Source: Rhodamnia argentea (taxonomy: Eukaryota > Streptophyta > Magnoliopsida > Myrtales > Myrtaceae). From it: a stretch of 64,000 bases of DNA. The DNA lies in assembly GCF_020921035.1 (NCBI RefSeq), contig NC_063157.1, positions 25,065,015 to 25,129,014 of the forward strand, in the 5' to 3' direction. Positions 48,328-59,389 of the stretch are shown here, piece by piece. The notes under the pieces are model-generated. The model saw nothing but the letters and a program-made list of their open reading frames with translations, was not told the origin of the DNA and searched no databases. The first letter of the stretch is position 1. Each line of letters starts with the position of its first letter. Both the position numbers and the translations under genes were made by a program.

Positions 48328-50234
48328 CTAAGATCTTCTTCATCCAACGTGCATCTCCTTAGCTATGATAGGTCTGTAACTCCGAGCAAGATCCCAGCAT
48401 TTGGCGAACCATCCAGCAACTCCAGCGATGAGTCCAGTCCCATTAAGCCAATCCTCCAGTCAAGCATCTTGTGTTCCACGGCGTCTCTATAGGTTTACCG
48501 GCAGTGGTCCAGCGGCTTCACAGCATCGAGTCGATCTCTCAGCCATTGTCCAGTCTCGACGCCATGCTGTGCTCTACTCCTACCCATCTACGACCAGAGT
48601 TTTTGCCAAGCTTCCAGTGACATCCCAACAAACCAGTGAGCCATCCAATAAAAGGTTCCAGCACCGGCACCACCTCCTATAGCCATTGTTCTGCCTCACG
48701 CCCAATGCAAACTTTCCCAAAATCAATCGCGGCCGCCATCGCCCCTAACTGTAGAGTTGCCATCAACCCAGCGATTCCATAGACAGGGAAGAGAGGGGGA
48801 GAGAGATTATGAAAATTTTCAACCAACCTGCCAACGTGTAGATTTTTCAATGAGCTTATGCAAATGTGACGTTGGTCGCAATTGCAACTAATATTTTCTG
48901 TCAGCTATCTTCTTTGTGCCCTCCTCAGCTCTTCAAACACAAAGATATCACTATGTTCATTGGAATCATATAGTGTTTCGTGATAGTTGTTGCTCTCATT
49001 TTCTTTTTTACTATAGGCCATTGTCGTGCCCAACTCAACAAGCGGGAGCCGAGGGGTATAGAGGTGATTACTGTGCCTAAGGATCCATGGTGATGTCAAT
49101 TTGGACTCTCTCAAGTACTCACCTCGCGCAACAGCGGAATTTAAAGCAAATTCAACCTTGTTGTGATCGGGTGACATGGGCGTTGATGCATATGCTCTGA
49201 AGTCACCACCTATCTTTGGGGAAGGTAAATCGAAAAACTCATTGGGCGGTGAAAGAAGCTGCACGACTCAAACATAACCAAAGATTTGAAAATGGAGACT
49301 TAGTTATGCCAATGTTTTCATTAATGTCCTTTCGATACATAAGTTGAATGATTTTTCTAACTATGATTTTCATGCGAATGATTTGAGACGAGGAAGGCTC
49401 TAGAATCTAAGAGTTCGTGCAGATTGGAGTGTCTAGCCTATTAATCAAAATAAGTAATTGATCTAATTAAAAGATTTAATACTGAAATGGTACCGATGTA
49501 ATAGATTTAGAATTTTTTGGGTATTTTTCTCATTTCTACACTGTTACTGTCTTTTGCAGCATGAGCTTTAACTTAGTTAGTCTACTGTTGACATTATAAA
49601 TAGCTCGCCCGTTGATACACGTGCCCGAAGCACGAGGGGAAGATTTAAAGCAGACTATCAAGACATGAGATGGTCATGCGCACGACACGTGAGGACGAAT
49701 GGGCCGTGCTGCGATTCGTGTATAAACAGGCACAAGTTCTAACATTACAGCACCAAGAATCTGGACGAAGCAGCCCTTTGAAGCCAAAGCGGGACACCGA
49801 AACTCCTTATAGAATGTCGTAGCACTTGTTTCAAGCCAGTAAATTTTAAGATAGGTCTTATCGAACGACTTCTAAAGTTGACGTTCAAACACCTTTTTCA
49901 AGTTCTTACATTACAGCACTCATCACAAAAAATATCTCAAACTTTTGGACTAAAGAAATGCCAACTTTCAATATGTTCTTCAATATACCCTCATGGTCCA
50001 ATCCCAATTTTGACCCGTCATTTCCACGTCAATTACAAATCCACATTAGCAAGATGGCATGAAAAATTATCTCCAGAATGAAATCATTCTCGGAGATGAA
50101 AATTAGAAATCACTAGCGGCAAATTTTAAGACAGGCCTTAAAGTTATGCTAGTGAGGGCAAATTTTATTTTATTTTTAATGAGGGCAGATTTGATATTAG
50201 AGGAAAAATTGATGATTTTTCTCAAAGACAAATA
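48328..50234. other. Intergenic, decayed sequence
   Basis: No gene seen. The frames at 48401-48682 and 49264-48905 (minus) have no recognised domain. A short RING-gene fragment lies at 48897-48975. Confidence 0.45.
48897..48975 (+). pseudogene. Second copy of a RING gene 3'-end fragment
   Basis: CTATCTTCTTTGTGCCCTCC then AGCTCTTCAAACACAAAGAT and ATCACTATGTTCATTGGAAT align with 60196-60258 (GTCTTCTACGAGGCCTC, AGCTCTTCATACCCAAGC, ATCACTATGTCCAAAGGAAT). It shares CTATCTTCTTTGTG with the fragment at 43982-44125, so the two fragments are probably from one source. Short, hence modest confidence. Confidence 0.5.
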
Positions 50235-53200
50235 AAGTGGTTTATCAGACCTATGTCTAAGGGTACAATAGGCAATAAATGCATGTGCCAAAGGCCTCTA
50301 GATAGTAGCATCGTAGCTGTAAAGTGGCTTGCCTCCATCAAAATCCTCGTCGGCTCAACCCTCCCAAAAGAAACCATGCGTAGCCTTAGTCAATGTTATA
50401 ACAAGACAATCGTGTGACCTACAATGACTCATATCTCTATTTAGGAGAGAATTACGAAAAAAAAATATTAAACCTATTACAATTATACCAGCTACGAACA
50501 AGAATTTGGACAAGGGTGGTTAGCCCTCGCCCAGGAGCCCGTGACCTGCGTCGGTCCTCGCCTGGTGGCCGACGGGAGGCCATCAGCCCATACCCAAAAA
50601 AAAAAAAGGAAATGAAAGGAAAAAGAAAAAGGTAGAAAAATAAATAAAAAATTCAAAAATAAAAAGTTCAAAAATTATTAAAATATTATTAAAAACTCGT
50701 TGTATCGGCGTCGGCCAGCCAAATAGACTAAACGGACACAATTACAAAAAATAATTATTTGTATCAATTAACATACTACCACGTAAAAAGTCTGATTAGA
50801 ATATGCGCGGCTTTGACTTGACTTTAGACTTGCGTGCCTTAATAATGAGTGTCGAAAATTGGAAAAAGTAAAAATCCACTTCGATTTCAATGCAGTTCCT
50901 ACTTCCCTTTCGAAGCTTGAAATCAATGTCGTCCGGCCGGAGAAATCAAAAGGCCGGTCCACGAGGGAATATTTCCGAACCGTTTTCTCTCTCCATTTCC
51001 CCGTTCGTTTGGTTTTTCCTCAAAATAACAAATTATCCTGAACTTCTCCCTTTTATTTTTTGTTTTTTTTTTTTTTTCCTCGGCCATGAAACACACGAAT
51101 TAAGTAATTAAAGTCCCCGACCCAAATGTGAATGGGCCCTATCGCAGCAGGTAAGACGCGATCATAAAGGTAAACTCTTCTTTGTCAAAAAGTTGAAATC
51201 CAAATGGACGGATCAGATTCGGATGCTCTGCCGTAACTCGATGGTATGGAAAATCAAACGCGTTACCGCGTTTTTTTATTTATTAAGGAAACTATGCCTA
51301 CCAAAGAGTAAACTTGTCAGACTGATCTCTTAGTGCACAATAGGCAATGAAAGCATGTGCCAAAGGCCTCTAAATAGGAGCACAGTAGCTGCAAAGTCGT
51401 GCTCAACCCTCCAAAAGGAATCATGTGTAGGCTTAGTCAATGTTATAACAGGACATCGCGTGACCTGCAATGACTCATATCTCCATTTGCAGTACCAGCA
51501 TAGGTTTTAAATTACACCAGTCTCTTCTTTTCTTTAGAACCCGATCGAATATTATCGGTTTGTTCCGACACTCGGCTCGAGATTTTCGACGGAATAATAA
51601 AAAGAAAAAGCAGAGACTGTGACTCCTCCGTGCTCGCCCGTTCCGTTGTACATTAGAGCATGTCAACATATGGCCCAAATAAAGCGAAAAACGACCTCTT
51701 TTTCTCCGTCAAAATTCAAAACATTTTTTCCCGCTTTTAAAATAGTTATGGGACGGCTCTATGTAAATCTACATGTTAAAATTTGTGTTTGGAGGAGTTT
51801 TGAGGTGTCACGGGCTATTGATAAGTCGGAATTAAGCGCTACGTGACATGTAAAAAAGTCTGACTACGTGACATGTAAAAAGTCTGACTAGAATATTTGC
51901 CGATGTGTCTTGACTTAGACTTGCGTGCCTTAATTGTATCCTGAAATTTAGAAAATTTTCGCTTTTTTAACATAATTATTTTTTTTTATTTGTACAATGT
52001 GTTGATATGTGTTTTTTTTTATTAGTCTTAACTACGGGTACCGAAAATGGGAAAAAGTGAAAACCACTTCGAATTTCAATGCAGTTTCCTTTCGAGGCAC
52101 GAAATCATTGTCGTAATGCCGGAAATGAGAGGTCCATCACAAGGAAATATTTCCAAACTCCCTCCATTTCCTCGTTCGTTTGGTTGCGTACGCCTTTCCA
52201 TTCTTTCCTCAAATAACTAAATTTTTCCTGAGTATCTCCCTTTTTTTGGAAAAAAAAAATAACACAAATGACCCCTAAACTTTGATCTAATATATAATGT
52301 AGTCCTTGAATTTTTAATTTGACTAATATGATCTCTGAACTTTAGCTCAATGTGCAATTTGGTACTTGAACTTTTAATTTTACCAATACGATCCATGAAT
52401 TTTTTGAACATATTCAACTTAGCCCTTGAACTTAAATCAACGGAAGGAGTACATTGAATATCTTCCTATAATTCAGGAACTAAGTTAAACATGTTCGAAA
52501 AGTTCAGGGATCAAATTTGTCAAATTAAAAGTTCATGGACCACATTGCACATTAAATTAAAGTTCATAGGCTATACTGATCAAATTAAAAGTTCAAGGAC
52601 TACGTTGCACATTCGATCAAAGTTCATGGACTATTTGTGCCACTATCCATTTTGTTTTTTTTCTCTTCAATATGAGGAAGTAAAGAAATTCCTCACTCAT
52701 GGAACACACGAATTAAGTAATTAAGTCCCCATCCCAAATGGGAATGGACATGCCGCGTCAAGTAGGACGCAGTCATAAAGGCAAACTTTTCTTTGCGAGA
52801 ATTCGGAACCCGAAAGGACGGATCAGATTTGAAATGATCTACGTTACTTCAATTGGTATGAAAAATCAAACGCGTTACCGTGTTCTGCCTCATTTAATGT
52901 AAGATAAGGCACGGATAAGATGGTCGGTGGGATTTGAGACGTACTTTTTCTTTTCATTGTACACGGATGGTCAAGGAAGGAAATCCAAACACGTATGGTG
53001 AACCTCGTACTCATGTCAAGTAAGGACCGGGCTAAATGTAGATTTTCCTTCGTCAAAATTCGGAACCCAAATGGACGGATCATATTCGAGATGCTTTGCT
53101 GTACCCAACGATATGGAAAATCGAACGCCTTACCGTGTTATACCTCATTTAATGTTAGATAAGGCACGAGATGGTCGGTGGGGATTTGAGATGTCCTGTT

Positions 53201-53290
53201 TTTTTCTTTCATTGTACTCGATGGTTAAGGAAATCCAAATACGTGCGGTGAACCTCGTACTCATGTCAAGTAAGACGGGGGCTAAAATGC
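50235..53290. repeat. Tandem segmental duplication, two long and two short copies
   Basis: Copy 1 (about 50235-51300) and copy 2 (about 51310-52880) share blocks in order: AGGCAAT.AA.GCATGTGCCAAAGGCCTC, AGTCAATGTTATAACA, GACTTGCGTGCCTTAAT and CACACGAATTAAGTAATTAA. Then come two units of about 240-255 bases (52798-53052 and 53053-53290) sharing TCATTTAATGT.AGATAAGGCACG and GGTGAACCTCGTACTCATGT. Copy 1 alone holds a family C foldback piece (50452-50770); copy 2 alone holds a family A element (52248-52648). Confidence 0.75.
52248..52648. mobile_element. Foldback MULE-like element, family A, second copy
   Basis: Left start GGAAAAAAAAATAACACAAA and the complement of the right end GGATAGTGGCACAAATAGTC are inverted copies, with the same alternating CAATGTG..TTGAACTTT.AATTTGA phrases as 8651-9077. 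Copy 1 of the surrounding duplication (around 51050) lacks it, giving an empty-site comparison. The target lies in a T-rich run, so the exact duplication is unclear. Confidence 0.72.
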
Positions 53291-53310
53291 GGGTTATCGA
53301 ACCCAATATG

Positions 53311-53358
53311 AACATATCTATACATATACATACACATATACATATACATATACATATG
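53311..53358. repeat. (CATATA)n microsatellite
   Basis: Imperfect CATATA/TACACA hexanucleotide run between the duplicated block and the leader region of the SRA gene. Confidence 0.9.
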
Positions 53359-54980
53359 TAAATGCACGGGGAATCGAAGTCGTACGAAACAGAATATACG
53401 GTTGCACAGTTGTACCAACCTCTGCATGCGGTATATTAGAGCGAGCGAGAGAAAGCTCACGCCATTTCCAGATTTCAGCTCAAGGTTTTGCAGAGGTTGA
53501 AGCGCGCTCTTTCGCTCCCAACCATGGCCGTCCTTTTCCTTCGACTTCCCTCGTCAGCTCCATGAAATCCGTGACTCGGCTCACTCGGCGACTCGTGCTC
53601 CGACTCGGTAAGAGCAAAAAGAGAGGCAAAGCAGGGGGCTACCGTCGCGCATTCTCCATTTCTTTCTCGACGGGACCTTTGCATTCTGTTCTTCTTCTTG
53701 TGCTTCCATGGCTGTTTAGGATGTGATTGTCTTCTTGCTTCATCTTATCTCTCGGCTCGGGGGGTGGGGGGGTTTCGTTTTGCGGAAATGGTTTTGTGCG
53801 GTGATTGATTCGGATTCTGTGAGTTTTGATCGGGTCGATTCTGTTTCGAGGTATCACCTTTTCGTGATTTAGAGCCTAGGGCTGTCGCAGCCATCATCCT
53901 GAAGTGAGACGGCCCTGCTGCTGTTGGTAGACGCCTCGCTGATTTGCACTGGAAAGAACTTTTCTACTGTGGTTTGATTCATTTTGCTCGCTTTGGTTCA
54001 TGGCGTTCGCTTCTCGTTTCGGCTGCTAGGAAGTTTCGGAAACGGCATAGGGTAGCTCATTCTTGTGCTCTGGGTTTGGCCTAATCTTGTTTTCGGAGTG
54101 TTATTTCTCATGAATCTCGTTGAAACATCCCACATCGCTTCCAGTGAGCACCTTCGCAACTACATGCAAACTGGCCATGTCAAAAGTCTGAACTTTAACA
54201 AATTCACCGTGCTTGCAGGACGTTTCATGCGATCCGGTGGTAGTCGAGCTTCGATGGAACTTTTGAGCGAGCCTTGCAAGCAACAGAGTCATGGGTTGAT
54301 GGATTGATGGTTCCTGGCCTTTGGATTCTCTTGTTCGTCCAGACATTGTACTGTAGCAGCGAGAACTGCTGAGGCAAGTAATGTGCAGAACGTAGTATGA
54401 TCGCCAAACAGTAGTCGTTCTCTGTCTTTTTAACTCAATCTCCTGTTCGTTGGACCTCATGCCTGGGAAAGGATTTTCTAATGATTGGCTATATTGAAAT
54501 GAGATGCTATTTTGACCTCCATGTCTCCTAGAATTGTTGAACCAGAATGAAATTCGAGAATTCCAGAGGAAAGATGTCCTTCTTAGCAGCATGACTGCCA
54601 GGTGGTCATTATGGTTAAATTCAATATCAGTCTACTCATTTTTTGACTACTTAACTGGTATGTTTTTCAACACCATTTGAACATTCATGGAGCAGAGATG
54701 CATGCTCAAGTTTGTTGCAGCTCCTTGTTATGTCAACAAGCATTGGTAATTTCCTTTTGCCGGGTTATGATCTATCCAAGATATCATCTTACATTTCGTG
54801 TCTTACGAAGTTTGAATAATGGCGAATTTGCTAACATAATCCATACACTCTGAAACTGAGATGCACAAGTTTGGTGATAGCCTTGAAGAATCACAAACAA
54901 GCGGTGCTCTTATGGTGACTTATTCTGTTCATTATGTTTTTTCGACAGCATTCCAGTAGTATTTACCAGCGGTAGAGCTT
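53359..54980 (+). other. Probable leader exons and introns of the SRA gene
   Basis: CT/GC-rich sequence at 53480-53720 looks like a transcribed leader. A pyrimidine-rich acceptor (TTTTTTCGACAG) lies at about 54938-54949, shortly before the ATG at 54981. A spliced 5' UTR is plausible, but I cannot fix its exons. Confidence 0.4.
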
Positions 54981-57116
54981 ATGGGAGAGCATAACGAGAA
55001 GATGAATCACCAGACTCCGGAGTTGTCGAAGAAGGCCATGCAGAGGAATGTTTCTTCTCTCAAGATTGTATTTCCAGCTCCAAGATCTTCTTCCAGTCAC
55101 CCACACATGCTGCAGTCTCAATCACATTCTGTTGGCTCTGGAAGCAATGCAGTGATGAGGAGCACTGGACAGACTAGTCCTGATAAGAGCACGTCGTGTT
55201 TACCTGCGGGATGCAGATGTCGCACCCCTCTTCCTTTTGCACAACATCAACAAGCACTTTCTTCCAAGACAACCAATTTGAAGCCAGATAATTCCGGTTT
55301 GGTGGAGAATATGCTATCTGAAGCAATGGCACAGAATGCGATGGAGGACAACAACAAGACAGAAAGCATAGAAGAAGGGGAATTTATCCTTCATAAATCT
55401 CCCGATGCTTCGGTAAAGAGCTCTATGATTGTGCATGATGTCATATGGAGTGGAAATGAGAAAAAGTCTGTTTTGCAAGGGCAATCACATCCTGATGGTT
55501 CTAAGAGCAACATGAAGAATATGACTAGAGATTCTCTATCTCGGAAGTGCTTGTTGACTCGTAGAGATTTCCCTCCAGGATGCGGAAATCGTGGCCCATG
55601 TCTTAGCTCAACAGAATATCAGAACGAGCTACAAGACATTAGGTTATTAGAAGACCTCAAAGAAGCAGAGTTCATTCCTGAAAAGTCTCCTGATGTTTCG
55701 ATCAAGTGCTCAGTGACTGCACATGTCTTTAAATGGCATAGGAACAATGATCATGACGGTCTTCAAGGCGTTGGTGCTAAGAGCAACATGAAGAATGTGA
55801 CTAGAGATTCTCTATCTCAGAAGTGCTTGTTGACCCGTCGAGATTTTCGCCCAGGATGCGGAAGTCGTGGCCCCTGTCTTAGCCCAACAGAACACCAGGA
55901 TGAGCTTCTGTGTTTTATAGCAACAGGTTTGAAGAAAGATGCTCCTAGTCTGCCAGACATTAGGGTGTTAGAGGACCTCAAAGAAGCAGAGTTCATTCCC
56001 AAAAAGTCTCCCGATGCTTCGATCAAGAGCTCAGTGACTGCACATGTCTTTAAATGGCGCGGGAACAATGATCATGATGATCTTCAAGGCGTTGGTGCTA
56101 AGGAAGCAGGGTCACAGCCCCAAATTAAATTTCAAACATCTTCCAAGAGTACGTTGAAAAAGGCATGCCTAAGAGAAGAGAACATCCTTTACCATCATTG
56201 TGACGAATCAAATAGAGATGTCCGAGATATGATCAAAGAGGCCAAGAAGAGTGTTCAATGTCCTCCTGGCGCATCCCCAATTATGAAGGACCAAGGTTGT
56301 AAGAGAAAGTCTCTTGACAAGCGAAGCATCAAGAAGTCATTAGAGGGAAGCGCACCGGATAGCTCGGAAAGTTTGCAGGTTGGTCCACGATCAGATATTG
56401 GGAGAGCGAGCACTTCATTTTCTGAGCTCAGAAATGCAAATGTTATGCGCAATAACATGCATAATTTGGCTAGAGACAAGATGACCGAAGCTCTAAGACT
56501 CTACAGAGATATTTGTCGCAAGCTCTCTCTAGAAAAATCGAAAGCAGGTAAAAAGAGTACGTGCATTAGGAGGATAGATTTTCATGCTGCGAAAGAGGTC
56601 AAGAAAAGAGTAGGATATGTCCACGGCGCAAAGCAATTTATAGGAGCTGTTCCAGGAGTAGAAGTTGGTGACAAATTCCATTACAGGATGGAACTCGCTG
56701 TTGTCGGGCTCCATCGCCCTCCTCAGAATGGCATCGATTACATGGGATCTCACCCAGACATCCTAGCCACGAGTGTTGTCGCTTCCTGGGATTATACAGA
56801 TAATCTCAGTAACCCCGATGAGCTGGTTTATTTGGGCCAGGGTGGAATGCCTGGTCGTGACAAGGAGGCTGAAGATCAGAAGCTTACTCGAGGGAATTTA
56901 GCTCTAGTGAACAGCATGAAGAGAAACAAGCCAGTAAGAGTGATTCGCAAGGATAGGGATCACACTTTCACGTATGACGGGCTGTATGTGGTGAACAGTT
57001 ACCGAAAGCTACATCGAGAGAATAGGCAAATGGTCTTCAAATTCCTGATGAAGAGACTCCCAGATCAACCTGAGATTGGCCGGAAGAAGAAGATGAAAGT
57101 GCTCGAGCCATCGTGA
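54981..57116 (+). CDS. SRA (YDG) domain protein related to SUVH5/6, lacking pre-SET/SET
   Basis: Intronless frame of 711 residues, ATG 54981, stop TGA. The C-terminal part (about 550-700) is an SRA domain: IGAVPGVEVGDKFHYRMELA, VGLHRPPQNGIDYMGSH, ATSVVASWDYTDN, LVYLGQGGMPGRDKEAEDQK, TRGNLALVNSMKRNKPVRVI and FTYDGLYVVNSYRK. SRA domains of plant SUVH histone methyltransferases read methylated cytosine. The N-terminal two thirds is low in known domains but holds repeated units with RRDFPPGCGNRGP, the motif found before SRA in SUVH5/6. In SUVH proteins pre-SET, SET and post-SET follow; here the frame ends about 15 residues after SRA and nothing downstream resembles SET. A methyl-DNA reader without methyltransferase activity is inferred. 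Loss of SET through genomic truncation, or a lineage-specific SRA-only family, are both possible. A broken copy lies at 43231-43716. Confidence 0.88.
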   Translation: MGEHNEKMNHQTPELSKKAMQRNVSSLKIVFPAPRSSSSHPHMLQSQSHSVGSGSNAVMRSTGQTSPDKSTSCLPAGCRCRTPLPFAQHQQALSSKTTNLKPDNSGLVENMLSEAMAQNAMEDNNKTESIEEGEFILHKSPDASVKSSMIVHDVIWSGNEKKSVLQGQSHPDGSKSNMKNMTRDSLSRKCLLTRRDFPPGCGNRGPCLSSTEYQNELQDIRLLEDLKEAEFIPEKSPDVSIKCSVTAHVFKWHRNNDHDGLQGVGAKSNMKNVTRDSLSQKCLLTRRDFRPGCGSRGPCLSPTEHQDELLCFIATGLKKDAPSLPDIRVLEDLKEAEFIPKKSPDASIKSSVTAHVFKWRGNNDHDDLQGVGAKEAGSQPQIKFQTSSKSTLKKACLREENILYHHCDESNRDVRDMIKEAKKSVQCPPGASPIMKDQGCKRKSLDKRSIKKSLEGSAPDSSESLQVGPRSDIGRASTSFSELRNANVMRNNMHNLARDKMTEALRLYRDICRKLSLEKSKAGKKSTCIRRIDFHAAKEVKKRVGYVHGAKQFIGAVPGVEVGDKFHYRMELAVVGLHRPPQNGIDYMGSHPDILATSVVASWDYTDNLSNPDELVYLGQGGMPGRDKEAEDQKLTRGNLALVNSMKRNKPVRVIRKDRDHTFTYDGLYVVNSYRKLHRENRQMVFKFLMKRLPDQPEIGRKKKMKVLEPS
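55501..56102 (+). repeat. Intragenic tandem repeats in the SRA protein's N-terminal region
   Basis: Two long units, 55501-55775 and 55776-56102, encode SNMKN(M/V)TRDSLS.KCLLTR, GCG.RGPCLS.TE, LKEAEFIP.KSPD and TAHVFKW. Unit 2 has 15 extra residues (CFIATGLKKDAPSLP) between EL and DIR. The second half of a third, more diverged unit lies at about 55370-55500 (EEGEFILHKSPDASVK). Confidence 0.9.
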
Positions 57117-58160
57117 TGGGAAGAATTGACGCCCATCATTACGAAAGAAGAGAGAGATTGAACATTCTGAGTCTTAGAATACACAGTTGTTGTGCGTGGT
57201 AGATCAAGCTAACGTTTTGTTTTGCAGACATGTCATTTCTGTGATTTTTATCCTCTGTGTTCCTAGGAACGTTACCATCGTATCGCTTGTTTACAGTTTG
57301 CTTTGATGGAACTCTTTTTTAGAGCAACTGTAGTTGTAGTTTACGTTAGTAATACCAAAAGACAAGGATTGCAAATTCGCTCGTTGCCGGTCATGAGATC
57401 AGCAAATGGCTTGTTTGCTTAGGATTTGAAAAAAAAAAAAAACTTTTTCCTTACCGTCAAACTTGACAATATCCTCTCTTTTAAAAAAAAAAAAAGAAGA
57501 AATTATATATGAATTTACATATCAAACGTTTTAAATCTTTTGAATTTAAGGAAAGTCGAAGTGTTTGAGAAGGCAAAAGATCCTTGCTGCACTAGTAAGC
57601 ATCTTACGATGGATTTAACTAGCATCCCGACGTGCTTATCAAGTCATAAATGAAGAAATTACAATCTTCAATGCATTGATTGGTATCGTTTTATGTATAC
57701 TCAACGAGTGCAATTTGGACATTGAAGGCACTCATTAACACGACACGTTTATGATTATCATGAATTCTACAGCCAATTTTTAATTTCTAGTGTCATCCAC
57801 CCAAGCCAGCTCTAGAGTCAAAATTCGACTGCTATCGGCTTGGTTGGTTGTGCGGAAAGCATGGGAGATGGAACTCCATTGATGACAGTGACAATTCATG
57901 TCTACGGAGAATGAGTGATCCCGGTTCTTTCATTATTGATTTTTAAATCTGACGACTTCATAATTTGATCATTCTCATAAAATTGAATTAAAAAAAAAGT
58001 AAATAATTAACAAGTAATAATGGCAACAATTAATGAATAAACAAATATCAAGATGCTGAAGATTCCACGCTCAGGTACAGTACAACAAACGACTTGACCT
58101 TTACTCTCTCTCTCTGTCTCTCTCTCCTCTCTGTCCCTGGGGTAGTGGTGGAGCTCCACG
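57117..58160. other. 3' UTR of the SRA gene and intergenic
   Basis: No SET-like coding sequence in any frame. A-rich runs at 57429-57442 and 57482-57497. CT-rich sequence from 58100 leads into the next gene. Confidence 0.5.
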
Positions 58161-58188
58161 GTCTCTCTCTCTCTCTCTCTCTCTCTCT
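58161..58188. repeat. (CT)n tract in the RING gene leader
   Basis: About fourteen CT units after GGTCT; part of a pyrimidine-rich promoter/leader. Confidence 0.85.
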
Positions 58189-59389
58189 GCCGAAGCTGTG
58201 AGGCTCAAATTCTCATCTTCTCCATCCATTTCCCCCCTGCGACAAGGATTTGGAATCCCTCGCCGCTTCGGCCGGTGCCCTGCTCGCCACTCGGTACTCT
58301 TCTTCTCTAGCCGGCTCCTCCTCTCTCTCGATTTGCTCGTTCCGTTTAGGGGTTCTTTTGCGGATTATGATTGCTCTTCGATTGGCGTCTGACCGCTGCT
58401 TTCGAAGATCTATAGCCACCGGGTGTCTCTGGATTTCGCGCGAATTGCGATTCCCCGGGGTACCTTGGGATGAATATCATCGAGTTTGTGGGTTTTGGGT
58501 CGTGCGATGTGGCGTTCGCTGAAGGGGGCTCTTTTGTTCCCTTTTTTCCAGCTAAGGAATAGGTCGAATTTGCAGTACTTCTCTTTGTAATTGGTCGATT
58601 TTTTCTTTCTGGGAAACGACTGGATTTTGCCCAGTACTGGGACTTTTCGTTTCGTTCATTTTCTGTTGGCGAGACAGGGGAAAGTGGTCGATTTCTTTTG
58701 TGACATTTGATGATTGGAGTGCTTCCCTCGTGTTTCTTCTCTTTGTGGTGTAATCTCGCTGTGATTTTGTTTTTGGTTTCTACCATTTGTCCTGCTGTTC
58801 CCAATTCACAAACTCTAGCTTCTCAAAGAGAACAAGGTATTGTGCATGGATGGTATCGCTTGTTCTTCATTTCTTACATTTGTTGAGTTGCCGCTCGTGC
58901 TTGTTCAGCCCCTGTCATGCTGAATGCAGAGACAAGTTCTTAGCTTAGTTGAAGAATCAGTGAGTATTCCTCCCGCCCTCCCCCCCCTTTCCTTTTTTTT
59001 GGTTTTGCTTTGTTTCTTGGAAGATTTTCATGGGTTCATGTTGACAAATTTGGTGTACAATCTCTTCTACACCCACCTTACATAGGTAAACCTCTATGTC
59101 TGGTTTTACAGGAACTTCCTGCCATAGGTATATCAAGTTATCAGCAATGCTTCTTGAATCGTGCAAATGCAATTTGACAATTTCAGTTCCAAGTTTTGGA
59201 AGCTTAGGAGCTTCTCTTCTAGTTGGGTTAGGCTTCTGATGTGTGGCTTAAATCAACATAAAGTTCGTCTGTACTGGAGTTGTTGTTTTTTGTAGTAAAA
59301 AAGAAACCGGTCCTCTTATGTAATTTTTTTTTTTTAACTGAGGTAAGCTTCAACTGCTTGTTTTAAATTGGTTGTAGGTAACAAGCACG
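58189..59389 (+). other. Leader exon and 5' UTR intron of the RING gene
   Basis: GC-rich leader at 58190-58290 followed by intron-like T-rich sequence. The acceptor TTGGTTGTAG at about 59369-59378 precedes GTAACAAGCACG ATG. A 5' UTR intron is inferred, with donor unresolved. Confidence 0.45.

Noticed and set aside
48401..48682. 93-codon frame (MANHPATPAMSPVP..)
   Set aside because: Low-complexity Ser/Pro/Thr composition, no domain, lies between an LTR-like segment and decayed repeats.
48905..49264. 119-codon minus-strand frame
   Set aside because: Overlaps a RING 3'-end fragment on the other strand and has no recognisable domain.
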